This document shows, one piece after another, positions 40,403 through 50,293 of a stretch of 56,160 bases of DNA. The notes under the pieces are model-generated. The model was not told where the DNA came from, made no database searches, and was given only the letters and a program-made list of their open reading frames with translations. Source of the stretch: Pleurocapsales cyanobacterium LEGE 10410. GTDB taxonomy: Bacteria; Cyanobacteriota; Cyanobacteriia; Cyanobacteriales; Xenococcaceae. A program made the position numbers and the translations under genes. The stretch spans positions 1-56,160 of the forward strand of contig JADEXJ010000019.1 in NCBI GenBank assembly GCA_015207195.1. Reading direction: 5' to 3'. Numbering within the stretch: position 1 is the stretch's first letter; the number at the start of each line of letters is the position of its first letter.

Positions 40403-42100
40403 CGGACATTTCGCAGGTAAGTCAGCAAATTAAATAATATTTTTGACAAGGATTTCCAAGGAGCCGCAAAATTCGCAGACGAATATCAGTGAGATTAGAA
40501 ACTTGTAGTTGATGATTCAAATCAACCAGATGAACCGCTTGAAAACACTGAAACACCCATCTTAGTGTGGGAGAAGAAGTTGGTTTCTTGAGTTGATTAG
40601 GAACAGTCTCCTTAGAATGAGCTAAGGCTTGTCTTAATTGACGTTGACCGAGAGTGTAAACCAAAAGACACAAACCCATAACCATTGCCAAGGCTGCCAC
40701 TCGCCGAGGAGTATTTAAAAAGACACTCGAAGTAAAAAATAAGGGATCTTTCAAAAAGCGGAAGCCTCTCTCTGAACTTTGTTGACCTTTGTATTCAGTT
40801 AAAACCCGATCATTAGGTAGAGTCTTTTCGTCGAGAACATTCGTAGCGAGAATAAACCTTCCTGCTTGCCTTTGGGCAGTCTCAATTACTTCATTTACAG
40901 GAATAACTTGAGCCGTAACACGATAGGTAAAGTTTTCAGGGGACTGATTTTTAGTCGGTCGTCCTGCCTTACTGTAGTGAGGATGAGTCTCAATGTAGAC
41001 TGATTCTAAAGAATGATATTTCCCACTGTGGCTCAGTTTGTCCGCAGCTTTTTGGGCATCGGCAGAACAAGCAAAATCTTGCTGCATTAATAATTTAAGT
41101 TTACTTTTGGCTACTTTTAGTTGTTTTGTTAGTCGCTTGTCTAGCTGCTTGAGATCGCTCTCTCGGCGTTTTTCGCTTTCCACAATGAGCCAGCGTTGAT
41201 GGACTTCACCATAATCACAACAACAGGAGGCAATGCGATAACCAGAAATTTTACTCTCAACAAACACCACATCTTTAATTGATTCAGTCAAAATCTTAGC
41301 TGTTTTGATGCTTCGAGGAACGAGGGTAATCCAATTTAGTTCTCCTAGTTGTTGAATATTTTCTGCACTGTAAAGCGCACTGTCAGCAACGTAAATACTA
41401 TCGAGATTCCATTCCTGTTTAAACTGCTTCATCAACTGGGCAAAAACGGCACGGTCAGATTCGTTACCATCACCTATTCTCACAAACAGTGGCACATCTC
41501 CATCTCCTGTGCAAATCACATCCATCATAAATTGTTTTAGATCTGGTCGATGGTCTTTGGAGTAGCCATAGGCGATCTTGACTGATTCTATGGATTCGGT
41601 TGATTCATCTGAGCTTTCTATTTCATAGCTTCCTTCCAAGCTAAAACTGCTAGAGTCTAAATGCAGATTTTTGGTCGAGAGGTCAAATCTTTGATGGGCT
41701 AACATGGCAATACTGGTGAACAATGGTGTCAGTCCTTGATTCGATAAACTATCCAATGCTCGCCCTATTCGATCATCGTTGAGGTGTTCTGGTTTTATCC
41801 CCTCTCCTAAAAGATGTTCTGTTGCTTTGCCAACAAAGAACTCACTAAATAAGTACAAAGGTGCGCTGACAAACCCTAATCCATTCAGAATCATCGCTTT
41901 CACCACTTGCCCTGTGCTGATGATTTGTTGGGGATGTTGCTCTATTTGCTTATCTATTTCTTCAACTAATCCTATCTGGTCAACAATTCCTGCTACTATA
42001 CCTAAGTGGTCTAAGTTTTTTACTTGGATATCCATTCAGAGGTTATTTTAACTCTTCATTTTAATACCCTACCTTTATTCCTCAACCTGCGAAATGTCCG
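40403..42100. mobile_element. IS1634-family insertion sequence
   Basis: 1698 bases between perfect 16-base inverted repeats, CGGACATTTCGCAGGT at 40403 and its complement ending at 42100. One transposase gene fills it. No target duplication is seen: the left flank ends CTGAAA (cydA) and the right flank begins CTAGAA (unrelated). The element therefore marks a junction between the sulfide island and the plasmid backbone. Confidence 0.88.
40422..42035 (-). CDS. IS1634-family transposase
   Basis: 537 residues. The N-terminal DUF4277 region (QVKNLDHLGIVAGIVDQIGL by position 4-23 and LYLFSEFFVGKATEHLLG) and the Asp in NLHLDSSSFSLEG (about 125), the Asp in YVADSALYSAENIQ (about 219) and the Glu in GQQSSERGFRFLKDPLF (about 433) fit the IS1634 group of IS4-type DDE enzymes. 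Intact frame. It is the third distinct DDE insertion sequence in the window. Confidence 0.92.
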   Translation of the reverse strand: MDIQVKNLDHLGIVAGIVDQIGLVEEIDKQIEQHPQQIISTGQVVKAMILNGLGFVSAPLYLFSEFFVGKATEHLLGEGIKPEHLNDDRIGRALDSLSNQGLTPLFTSIAMLAHQRFDLSTKNLHLDSSSFSLEGSYEIESSDESTESIESVKIAYGYSKDHRPDLKQFMMDVICTGDGDVPLFVRIGDGNESDRAVFAQLMKQFKQEWNLDSIYVADSALYSAENIQQLGELNWITLVPRSIKTAKILTESIKDVVFVESKISGYRIASCCCDYGEVHQRWLIVESEKRRESDLKQLDKRLTKQLKVAKSKLKLLMQQDFACSADAQKAADKLSHSGKYHSLESVYIETHPHYSKAGRPTKNQSPENFTYRVTAQVIPVNEVIETAQRQAGRFILATNVLDEKTLPNDRVLTEYKGQQSSERGFRFLKDPLFFTSSVFLNTPRRVAALAMVMGLCLLVYTLGQRQLRQALAHSKETVPNQLKKPTSSPTLRWVFQCFQAVHLVDLNHQLQVSNLTDIRLRILRLLGNPCQKYYLIC

Positions 42101-42485
42101 CTAGAAGCTAAGGCACATGAAGTAGAGTTTATTAATCTTACTGGACAACACCTGAAAATCGGTCTTATACTCCGTTATGTACTTGGGAAGCATCAACTGT
42201 TCAATAAGGTGTCAAAACCTCGATTGAACAAAAGTCGCGAAAGGCTGCGTCCCTCTCGGTCAGAGATAATAAACCAATATTAAGTGCCAAAAGTTAACTG
42301 CTCTAGTTAAAGAGCTAAATTAATCTGCAAAAAAGACGAAGAAACGGAATAAAATCTGGTTTGTGCGCTAAGTTTTAAAACAATCGCGTTTTTTATGATT
42401 TTATCCAGGCAACTTTTACATCAAACAAATACATATATATTTTTTGCTCTAGCTAAACTCTAATCCTCATCTACCTTGCGTAACA
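42101..42485. other. Gene-free flank between IS1634 and the Rep gene
   Basis: 385 bases without a credible gene. It contains a short hairpin (GCTCTAGTTAAAGAGC near 42300) and an A/T-rich run with CATATATATTTTTTGC about 50 bases before the Rep start, which may hold its promoter. No remnant of cydA is recognisable. Confidence 0.5.
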
Positions 42486-43931
42486 ATGAGACATTCTGAC
42501 GCTATTATTAGTAATAAGACAGGTAAAACCAAAAAACGCTCTACTGAATCTAGCAATAAGAATAAATCCGATTTTGATTCTCAAAAAGAAACAAAATCTC
42601 CTACAGAAGCACAATTGTGTCAAAGCAAATTCTACGAAGAATGCCCTGGTAGTGCAATAACTGATACTGTTTATACAGCAGGAGTGTCGGGCATGAATTT
42701 TTGGGAATTAAAACCAAATAGCTTGAACGGAGGGAAAGACTTTTCTTCTGGTCGAGTCGAGCTGCAAATTCGGGACCGATTCGACCTAACTGACTTTGCC
42801 GAGGTAGCATATCAAACTAAAGAAGTAATTGCTCGTCAGTTTGGCGAACAAACCCTGAAACTACACTATGCTCTAGCTGCGATCGCTTTCCGCAAGCCAG
42901 AAGCCTGGAAAGAAAAAATTACTGTTTCAGCTTCTAAACTTTTAACTGATTTTGGTGAAAGCAAAAAAAGAAATCACTACATTCCGAAAGCTGAAAGAAG
43001 CCTTAGCAAAGAATCTACTCGCTACTTATCAAAACAAGAAAAGCTACTTCAACTCGCTCACCATGTATATCTACTCAAACGTCTAGAGGTCTGGGTTAGA
43101 GAATGGCGCGATCGCCACAAAGGGATTTTTACAGTTGAAATGTCAAATCTCTGGGATGTTTACAATATTAAACAGATAGTTCAAAAAAGCTTGGATGGAA
43201 AAGATAGCATAATCGATGTTGAAATTACCTACAGTCCAGGCTCTTGGTTTGAAAAATTTGCTGGTCACGAGTATCTAAGAGAATTTGGCTATCTTAGTAG
43301 CGAATCTTTGAAATTAGACCCTTACCGAGAAAGAATGTCTTTGAGAATCGCCTATTTTGCTCTTTTTGCCTTACAGAAAAATAGAAGTGGTCGTTTCCAG
43401 ATAGAAACTCTTTTAAGACGCATTGGTTATGAGAAGGAAATAGAAATAGCTTTAATCAATGGTAGTGCTGCATTTAATCTAAAGCGTAGTTTCGAGCGCG
43501 GGCTTAAAACTTTAGGTAAATTCGAGCATCCATACAGTTTCATATATGATGCAGACGTTCCTGAATGGGTTGAATCTGACAGTAAAATTAAAAAGCCAAA
43601 ATACTGGTTCAACAATTGGTTGAAGTGTTTTGGTACTCTATATCAACCAGAAATACAACCAAAACTCAAACCAAATTTACCTAAATCTGATTTTCAGGTT
43701 GACGAAGAGCAAAGCTCAACCCAAGAAACGATATCTAACATAGATTTATTAGCCTTTGGTAAACAAATTAGGAAAGCACGTAAAGCTAATAAAAAAAGCT
43801 TGAGAACTATGGCTAAACAAATCAATATTTCTCCTTCCCGCCTATCTCAGATTGAGAATGGTCGCTATCCTCATCCAGTTACCCCAGAACTTAAAACTAG
43901 ACTTCTAACCCATTTGGGTTTAGAAGCATAA
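42486..43931 (+). CDS. Putative plasmid replication/partition protein with C-terminal XRE HTH
   Basis: 481 residues. The first 50 are polar and lysine-rich. A long central region (about 70-390) has repeated winged-helix-like helices, as in theta-type Rep proteins, but I do not recognise a named family. The C-terminus (about 424-481) is a Cro/C1-type helix-turn-helix: GKQIRKARKANKKSLRTMAKQ by position, then ISPSRLSQIENGRYPHP. It lies just upstream of three direct 21-base repeats, typical for an initiator and its iterons. An alternative is a transcription regulator of the plasmid. Replication role is inferred from context. Confidence 0.6.
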   Translation: MRHSDAIISNKTGKTKKRSTESSNKNKSDFDSQKETKSPTEAQLCQSKFYEECPGSAITDTVYTAGVSGMNFWELKPNSLNGGKDFSSGRVELQIRDRFDLTDFAEVAYQTKEVIARQFGEQTLKLHYALAAIAFRKPEAWKEKITVSASKLLTDFGESKKRNHYIPKAERSLSKESTRYLSKQEKLLQLAHHVYLLKRLEVWVREWRDRHKGIFTVEMSNLWDVYNIKQIVQKSLDGKDSIIDVEITYSPGSWFEKFAGHEYLREFGYLSSESLKLDPYRERMSLRIAYFALFALQKNRSGRFQIETLLRRIGYEKEIEIALINGSAAFNLKRSFERGLKTLGKFEHPYSFIYDADVPEWVESDSKIKKPKYWFNNWLKCFGTLYQPEIQPKLKPNLPKSDFQVDEEQSSTQETISNIDLLAFGKQIRKARKANKKSLRTMAKQINISPSRLSQIENGRYPHPVTPELKTRLLTHLGLEA

Positions 43932-43968
43932 TCGAGCCAACAAATTATGCCTTAATATCTTTCAAATG

Positions 43969-43989
43969 CCCTTGATAAAAGGGTTTTTT
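43969..43989 (+). terminator. Rho-independent terminator after the Rep gene
   Basis: CCCTT, loop GATAA, AAGGG, then TTTTTT. The hairpin is short but the T-run follows directly, 38 bases after the stop codon. Confidence 0.6.
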
Positions 43990-44011
43990 GCTTTGGAAGC
44001 GATTTTATAGT

Positions 44012-44369
44012 GTTTAGGAAGGCTTTTTAAACTCCTAAACAGTCACAAAATTTAATAAACTCTGAACCCTATATATATTAGCAATTATAGCTTCTAAACA
44101 CTTGTTGTTCATTTGGAAACGTTTCGTGTTCATTCGGAAACGTTTCGTGTTCATTCGGAAACGTTTCGTGTTCATTCGGAAATAGAAAAATTAGAGAAAG
44201 CTCGCTAAAACAAGTATTTCAGCCAATCAGAATATTTTCAGAAAGTGTTTAGGAACTCCTAAACATCAGTATTTGAAGGCTCTGTACAATAGGAGTTGCT
44301 ATATTAATTTTTCAGAGTAACTATGATCTTGTTTAAACCAATAACTACATTCAATTTATTTTCCTAAAC
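44012..44369. repeat. Inverted GTTTAGGA/TCCTAAAC sites
   Basis: The octamer GTTTAGGA or its complement occurs at 44012-44019, 44033-44040, as a close palindrome GTTTAGGAACTCCTAAAC at 44247-44264, and at 44362-44369. The sites bracket the iteron array, which suggests a second protein-binding family in the presumed origin. Confidence 0.6.
44107..44182. repeat. Iteron-like direct repeats (presumed plasmid origin)
   Basis: Three adjacent 21-base units at 44107, 44128 and 44149, plus a 13-base partial fourth at 44170. Each contains GTTCATTCGG followed by AAACGTTTCGT; the first unit has one T for C change. GAAACGTTTC inside the unit is a palindrome, so each iteron could bind a dimer. The location between a putative Rep gene and CyRepA1 supports an origin. 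Confidence 0.75.
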
Positions 44370-44658
44370 GAAAAAGAGCCCAGACCCACAATGCGTGCAA
44401 GCAAGTGTCCAAGCTCCTTTCCTTTGGAAAAAATAGATTGAATATTTTTCCTAACCAATTAATATTCTATCTTCAATTCTCCAGAGTTGCACGGCAATCT
44501 TAAAGAGATTTGCTTTGTGATGCGCCAAAATTTGAGGACAAAACTGGCAAGGTTTCACACCAGCTAGAGTCCGTTTGGCAAAAATTTGCTGTGGAAAGAT
44601 TCAGCTGCTTGTTATGACATGGGTTTGAGGCTCCAAAAAAACTAAGGAGTCTCCATTA
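44184..44658. other. Non-coding region between iterons and CyRepA1
   Basis: 475 bases with no credible gene. It contains one of the TCCTAAAC palindromes, a hairpin GGAAAAAATA/TATTTTTCC around 44424-44450 and a GC-rich island near 44380-44420 (GAGCCCAGACCCAC to GTCCAAGCTC) that could fold. This may be origin sequence or an antisense RNA region; the sequence does not decide. Confidence 0.4.
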
Positions 44659-47600
44659 ATGACGCAACAATTACCAAAACATTGTGATGCTTCAGATACA
44701 TCCTGTGAAAAACAATTACCAAATCAACTTACATCTGCCGAATACCAGGAACTCTGCCAAGGAAGCGGAATTCACTCCGATATAATTAAGCTTAACTTCT
44801 TCCACTTGGAAGGAAATACAGCATTAGATCGCCTGTTCATTTCCGATAAACTTAAAAGAATTAACACAGGTGCGATAAGCTACAGCATCCTGAAACGATA
44901 TCGTCATATTGAAGCAGGAGGTTGGTGGGTATCAGGAGTAGATGTCCTAAATAATTATTCTGACGATCTATACGGTCAGTTTAAACCCCTCCAACCCAGA
45001 CTATCGGCAGATAAAGGGAAAATAATTAAATATGAAGGTCCTCCCAAACACCCGACAGGGATAATTGCTCTTAAAGTTTCTCGACTTCTTTGGCATAGCG
45101 TAGCTGGCTTAAACAGAATTAAGCTATTTCTCTCTCCTTTAGCTCTCCGCCTTAGAGATCGCACTACCCCAATATCATTCTGGTCATGGGTAGTAAATAA
45201 TCCTGAAGTTCCCTTAATCATTACTGAGGGAGCAAAAAAAGCTGCTGCTTTACTTAGTCTAGGCTACGCAGCGATCGCCTTACCTGGTGTTTTTAATGGC
45301 TACCGTCAACCCAAAGATGAATTTGGGCGAAAAACAGGACTAGCCAAACTCATTCCCCAACTTCAAGTCTTTGCTACACCTGGACGTAAAGTCTATTTTG
45401 ACTTTGACAAGGATACCAAAGCCAGTACCATCGCTAACGTCAACAAGGCGATCGCCAAGACGGGGAAACTTTTTACCAAAGCTGGAGTTGATGTCAAGGT
45501 AATTCGTTGGCAAGAATCAGCCAAGGGGGTTGATGATTTGATTGTCCAAAATGGTGCAGAGGCATTTCATCAAGCTTATGATAAAGCATTGTCTTTAGAA
45601 ACTTGGTTAGTCCGCTCCTCAGTTGGGTTGACTTACAAAGCTAATATTCAGGTTAATAGAAGATATTTAGGTTCGCTCTTCGATACGGGAGAACAGAAAG
45701 ATGGGGAGATAGAAAGAGAAGATGACAATATGTCTATTCCTCTTCGCCCAGAAAACCAAATACCCGATCTCCTAAACATTCCCGATACTGCTAAACTAAT
45801 TGGTCTAAAATCTCCTAAAGGCAGCGGAAAAACTTATTTACTCGAACAAATAGTAGATCGAGCCATCAAAGAAGGAAAATGGGTTTTGCTATTAACCCAC
45901 CGTATCCAACTAGGAGAAGCACTTTGTCAAAGGGTAGGACTTCCTTACCTAAGCGAAATCAAAACTGTTGAATATGGAACTATTCTCGGTTACGGACTTT
46001 GTATAGATTCCCTACATCCAAACTCAGGAGCAAAGTTTAATGCTGACAACTGGTCGGACGGAATAGTAATCATCGATGAAGCAGAACAAGTAATTTGGCA
46101 TATGCTAAACTCTGCTACCTGCGCTTCAGAAAGAGTAGAGATTTTAGCTCAGTTCAAAACTTTAATTCAAAATAATCTAAATGGCGACGGTCAAGTATAT
46201 CTAGCTGATGCTGACTTATCCGATGTTGCTATCGACTATATTCGTTCTCTGGCAGGTTTTCATGTCGATCCTTTTGTCGTAGTAAACGATTGGCAACCAC
46301 CTAAACAACAACGTTGGACAATACATAACTATGAAGATAAAAATTCCGCCCGTTTAGTCAGAGATCTGCTCAGTCATATCGAAGCTGGAGGGAAACCGTT
46401 TATTAGCTGTTCGGCTCAGAAACTTAAGTCCAAGTGGGGTACACAAAACCTAGAATCCTATCTTCAGCAAGAATTCCCCGATCGTAAAATCCTCCGCATC
46501 GATTCAGAAACAGTAGCAGACCCGTCTCATCCAGCCTATGGCTGTATTGCCCATCTAAATGAAATATTACCGAACTACGATCTGGCGATCGCTTCTCCTT
46601 CGATTGAAACAGGAGTTAGTATTGAATGCGAAAGGACGGATCGATGTCATTCAGAAGTTCCTCTGACATTTCAGTTATTGCTACAAGGAATCAAAACCAA
46701 CTTAGGCAAAATCAAAAGCGTTCCTCATTTTGATTCAGTTTGGGCGATCGCTCAGGGAGTGCAAACTGTTGATTCCATTCGTCAAGCATTAGCCCGTATC
46801 CGCGCTTCGGTTCCTCGATATCTTTGGGCAGCTAAACGAGGTTTTAATAAATGTATGGTGGGTAATGGAGCTACCGTTAAAAAAGCTTTGATTGCCAATA
46901 CCAAAAATAAAGCCAGCAAGAATATTCGATATTTACAGCTTGCCGATACCTCTTTGTCAGACCTGGATCTCGATACTAACTTCCAACCAGAATCCTTAAA
47001 CACTTGGGCAAAACGAGGTTGTTATATAAACCTCACTATGCAGAACTATCGCAGTTCAATTATTGAGGGATTAATTGCGGAGGGACATTTTGTTACCGCT
47101 CCCCCCGAACTTAAAACAGAAGTTCTCAATTGTGTTACCGAAGTAGAAACACAATTAAAACATGTAGCCAAAACTAAATATCAAGCTGATTGCGCTCATG
47201 TAGCAGATGCACTTATACCTACAGACTCAGAGTATCAAAAACTAAAAGACAAACGAGCAAAAACCAAATCAGAAAGATGGGTCGAACGTAAGGGAAACTT
47301 GGTCAGGCGTTATGGCAGCGATGTGTCCATTACCCCCGAACTCGTAGCAAAAGATGATGAAGGTTGGTACGGTAAAATACTCTCTCACTATTACCTTACC
47401 GTCGGTAGACAACATCTAATCGGGCGAGATTTAAAACAGTTAAGGGCGATCGCTTGTCATACCAAAAATCGTTTATGGCTGCCAGATTTCAATCGTAGTT
47501 TATTGTCTACTTCATTACGGCTATTAGAAACACTGATTATCGATTTACTTAAACCTGGAGTTGAATATAGAGGTAGCGATCCCAATCTTCAGTTGATTGC

Positions 47601-48078
47601 TGAGTTGGCTCATGCCAATAAACGAGAACTTAAAACGTTTTTAGGTCTGACTATAGTAGAATCAGACACGCCGATTAAAATAGCTCAAAAACTCTTGAGT
47701 CTGTTGGGATTAAAACTTACTTATATTGGTCGCCTTGGTTCGAGAGAGCAACGAGAAAGAGTTTATGTGTTTAAATCTCCGAGTGATGGTCGAGAAGAGA
47801 TTTTAGCCAGTTGGCTGCAAAGAGACGAAAACTTAACTCAAGTAGAATCTACTACAAATATTTATTCCGTGTCCACTACAGGGAAAGATAATAATTTATC
47901 TCAACGGGTGGACATAACAAGAGAACCTAAAAACCTACTCCAACCTGGAACAATAGTTGAATGGTTTAAAGCTAAAGGAACATGGATCGTACAAGCCACT
48001 ACTGGCATAATTGCCAAAATTAGAGATACTTATGGCAAGGAAGTGTTGGTAAACTGCCAAGAATTAAAACCTTGCTAA
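44659..48078 (+). CDS. CyRepA1-type plasmid replication protein (DUF3854, helicase-like)
   Basis: 1139 residues. Residues about 60-320 are the DUF3854/TOPRIM-like primase region with LITEGAKKAAALLSLGYAAI by position 189-208, VYFDFDKDTKAST (about 250-262) and KGVDDLIVQNG. A superfamily-2-like ATPase follows: Walker A SPKGSGKTYLLE (about 388-399), LLTHRIQLGEAL, Walker B GIVIIDEAEQV (about 470-480), SPSIETGVSIE (about 650) and an Arg-finger-like block QALARIRASVPRYLW (about 710). This is the layout of CyRepA1, a replication protein known for large cyanobacterial plasmids. AAGGAG precedes the ATG. It is the strongest evidence that the window is plasmid DNA. Confidence 0.85.
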   Translation: MTQQLPKHCDASDTSCEKQLPNQLTSAEYQELCQGSGIHSDIIKLNFFHLEGNTALDRLFISDKLKRINTGAISYSILKRYRHIEAGGWWVSGVDVLNNYSDDLYGQFKPLQPRLSADKGKIIKYEGPPKHPTGIIALKVSRLLWHSVAGLNRIKLFLSPLALRLRDRTTPISFWSWVVNNPEVPLIITEGAKKAAALLSLGYAAIALPGVFNGYRQPKDEFGRKTGLAKLIPQLQVFATPGRKVYFDFDKDTKASTIANVNKAIAKTGKLFTKAGVDVKVIRWQESAKGVDDLIVQNGAEAFHQAYDKALSLETWLVRSSVGLTYKANIQVNRRYLGSLFDTGEQKDGEIEREDDNMSIPLRPENQIPDLLNIPDTAKLIGLKSPKGSGKTYLLEQIVDRAIKEGKWVLLLTHRIQLGEALCQRVGLPYLSEIKTVEYGTILGYGLCIDSLHPNSGAKFNADNWSDGIVIIDEAEQVIWHMLNSATCASERVEILAQFKTLIQNNLNGDGQVYLADADLSDVAIDYIRSLAGFHVDPFVVVNDWQPPKQQRWTIHNYEDKNSARLVRDLLSHIEAGGKPFISCSAQKLKSKWGTQNLESYLQQEFPDRKILRIDSETVADPSHPAYGCIAHLNEILPNYDLAIASPSIETGVSIECERTDRCHSEVPLTFQLLLQGIKTNLGKIKSVPHFDSVWAIAQGVQTVDSIRQALARIRASVPRYLWAAKRGFNKCMVGNGATVKKALIANTKNKASKNIRYLQLADTSLSDLDLDTNFQPESLNTWAKRGCYINLTMQNYRSSIIEGLIAEGHFVTAPPELKTEVLNCVTEVETQLKHVAKTKYQADCAHVADALIPTDSEYQKLKDKRAKTKSERWVERKGNLVRRYGSDVSITPELVAKDDEGWYGKILSHYYLTVGRQHLIGRDLKQLRAIACHTKNRLWLPDFNRSLLSTSLRLLETLIIDLLKPGVEYRGSDPNLQLIAELAHANKRELKTFLGLTIVESDTPIKIAQKLLSLLGLKLTYIGRLGSREQRERVYVFKSPSDGREEILASWLQRDENLTQVESTTNIYSVSTTGKDNNLSQRVDITREPKNLLQPGTIVEWFKAKGTWIVQATTGIIAKIRDTYGKEVLVNCQELKPC

Positions 48079-48120
48079 AAGTGATAATAAACAATCGAAT
48101 TGTTTGGAAACAGAAAAAAC

Positions 48121-49140
48121 ATGAGCGAATTAGATGCTGATAATTATGGACAACTGCTGGGAGAAATAAAGCAGCATATTCGTTCTGCTCAATATGAAGC
48201 GCTCAAAGCAGTTAACCAAAGATTAATCGCTCTTTATTGGGACATTGGCAAATCAATCGTAATTCGGCAACAGGGAGAAACTTGGGGAAAGTCGGTAGTT
48301 AAAAACCTATCTCAAGACTTACAGATTGAATTCCCAGGAATCAAAGGGTTTTCGGCAGCTAATCTTTGGCGGATGAAATCATTCTATGAAGCCTATGTCA
48401 AAAATGAAAAACTCGCACCATTGGTGCGAGAAATAGGCTGGACTCATAATTTGGCAATTATGGAAAAGTGCAAAGATGATGAAATGCGGGAGTTCTATAT
48501 CCGTATGGCACGTAAGTTTGGTTGGACCAAAAATGTTCTAATTCATCAAATTGAGAACCAAAGTTACCAAAAAACTTTGCTCAATCAAACCAATTTCGAC
48601 GAAACAGTATCAGAGAATATTCGCTCTCAAGCTAAGTTGGCAGTAAAGGATGAGTATACCTTTGATTTTTTAGAATTAGCAGATGAACATAGCGAACGCC
48701 AGTTAGAGCAAGCGATTTTAGCTGCTGTAGAGCCTTTTTTACAAGAAATGGGAGGAATGTTCGCCTTTGTTGGCAGTCAGTATCGTTTGGAAGTGGGCGA
48801 CAAGGAATACTTTATAGACTTGTTATTATTCCACCGTCGTTTGAAGTGTTTAGTAGCAATAGAATTAAAGATAGGAGAATTTGTACCAGAGTATGTGGGC
48901 AAAATGCAGTTTTATCTGGCAGCATTAGACGATCTAGTTCGCTTGCCCGAAGAAAATCCACCTATAGGAATTATTCTTTGTAAGTCGAAGCAGAGAACTA
49001 TTGTTGAATATGCCCTCAAAGAATCCAATCAGCCGATAGGAGTTGCTACCTATCGAATTGTTTCAACCCTACCTCAAGAATTAAAGGAGCAACTTCCCGC
49101 ACCAGAACAGATAGCTAAGTTATTGAAGGGAATAGAATAA
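48121..49140 (+). CDS. DUF1016 (YhcG-type) PD-(D/E)xK nuclease
   Basis: 339 residues from the ATG after GGAAACAGAAAAAC. The N-terminal DUF1016 domain has LIALYWDIGKSIV (about 36-48) and GFSAANLWRMKSFYEAY (about 80-96). The C-terminal nuclease has YFIDLLLFHRRLKCLVAIELK by position 227-247, giving the Asp and Glu-x-Lys of the PD-(D/E)xK site. These proteins are frequent in plasmid and defence settings and are proposed to act in restriction or recombination. It starts 42 bases after CyRepA1. Confidence 0.88.
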   Translation: MSELDADNYGQLLGEIKQHIRSAQYEALKAVNQRLIALYWDIGKSIVIRQQGETWGKSVVKNLSQDLQIEFPGIKGFSAANLWRMKSFYEAYVKNEKLAPLVREIGWTHNLAIMEKCKDDEMREFYIRMARKFGWTKNVLIHQIENQSYQKTLLNQTNFDETVSENIRSQAKLAVKDEYTFDFLELADEHSERQLEQAILAAVEPFLQEMGGMFAFVGSQYRLEVGDKEYFIDLLLFHRRLKCLVAIELKIGEFVPEYVGKMQFYLAALDDLVRLPEENPPIGIILCKSKQRTIVEYALKESNQPIGVATYRIVSTLPQELKEQLPAPEQIAKLLKGIE

Positions 49141-49170
49141 GTAGAGTATTGATATTAATCACACTATAAA

Positions 49171-50127
49171 TTACCTGAACTTCAATCGCTTAACGGCTCG
49201 GCGTTTTCTGCCCTCACCACGACGGTCGTATTTAGCAGTAGTAGCAGGAGAAGCATGACCCGCTAATTCCTGTACCGTAAACACATCTTCCCCAAATTCC
49301 AAAAGATCGGAACAAAATGTCCGCCGAAAATCATGGGGCGAAAAATGTTTAACTCCCGCACTTATAGCCCTAGCTTTGACTAACTTATAAATACCATCTC
49401 CATCTTCAGCAAAGTGACGCGGTATCACTTTACCACCTTTGTTGACGGGACAGATTAAAGGTCCTGGAAGAATTCCTCTCACTTTTAGCCAATCTTCAAT
49501 CGTGGCGATCGCATCAGTGGTTAAGTAAACCAGCCGAAATTTACCACCCTTACCCCGACGGATAGTTAATTCTCCAGTTTTAAGATCGAGGTCATCTAAC
49601 TTCAATCGAACTATTTCGTGTCGTCTAATGCCACCACAACGAAGAATGGCAATTACCGCAGCATCCCGAAGAGCGATTGCACCTCCCTGTTCGTAACAAC
49701 AATCGATCAAACTTTTTATTTCATCTGTAGTTAAAGCACGACCTCTTAACTGACCCGTTCCTTTAACATTGGCAATGTCTACTGCTTTGTGATAGTCTTT
49801 AGCATCAATTAAATCCAAGCGATAAGCTTCAGTCAGTACCCGACGCAGAGCTACCAACATTTTATTGGTAGTAGTAGGAGCAAGCCTTTGTTTGAGAGCA
49901 GTTCTCACGGCTGCGGTGTGATGGTAGCGTAACTTGGACCAATCTAAAGCAAAAGCATCGCATTCTCCTTCGGTTAATAGATGGGCGATCGCATTTAAAG
50001 AAGACAGCATCGTGCGACGCGACCCTTCTGATAGCGAACTGAGATAAACGGCTGCGGGATGAAGAGTAACGGGAACTGGTTCATGTAGCTTTAACTGTTC
50101 TGCTTGGGAATAGAGCAGGTAGCTCAT
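49171..50127 (-). CDS. Tyrosine recombinase / integrase
   Basis: 318 residues. The core-binding domain occupies about 20-130. The catalytic Arg lies in CGGIRRHEIVRLK (about 166-178), the H-x-x-R in FSPHDFRRTF (about 267-276), the second His in GHASPATTAKYD (about 292-303) and the nucleophile Tyr in KYDRRG (Tyr about 302). It resembles XerC/XerD-like enzymes of plasmids and may resolve multimers or insert elements. No attachment site is identifiable with confidence. Confidence 0.9.
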   Translation of the reverse strand: MSYLLYSQAEQLKLHEPVPVTLHPAAVYLSSLSEGSRRTMLSSLNAIAHLLTEGECDAFALDWSKLRYHHTAAVRTALKQRLAPTTTNKMLVALRRVLTEAYRLDLIDAKDYHKAVDIANVKGTGQLRGRALTTDEIKSLIDCCYEQGGAIALRDAAVIAILRCGGIRRHEIVRLKLDDLDLKTGELTIRRGKGGKFRLVYLTTDAIATIEDWLKVRGILPGPLICPVNKGGKVIPRHFAEDGDGIYKLVKARAISAGVKHFSPHDFRRTFCSDLLEFGEDVFTVQELAGHASPATTAKYDRRGEGRKRRAVKRLKFR

Positions 50128-50293
50128 TATCGGTTTTTTATGTTTTCTTAATTATTTTCTCATTTTGAGTACATTCTCGATCGACTTTGTTGATACGCAA
50201 CCACTTGATGTTTGAAAAGCTAAGGCAAATAATTGCTTTACCAATTTGCACAATATTGTAAAATAGTAATAAAAAGATTCAACACTAACTGAA

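Noticed and set aside
40403-42100. Simple IS1634 insertion into cydA
   Set aside because: Flanks show no target duplication and the right side does not continue cydA, so a rearrangement must have followed.
44107-44182. CRISPR-like array
   Set aside because: The 21-base units are directly adjacent with no spacers and number only three and a part; they fit plasmid iterons instead.
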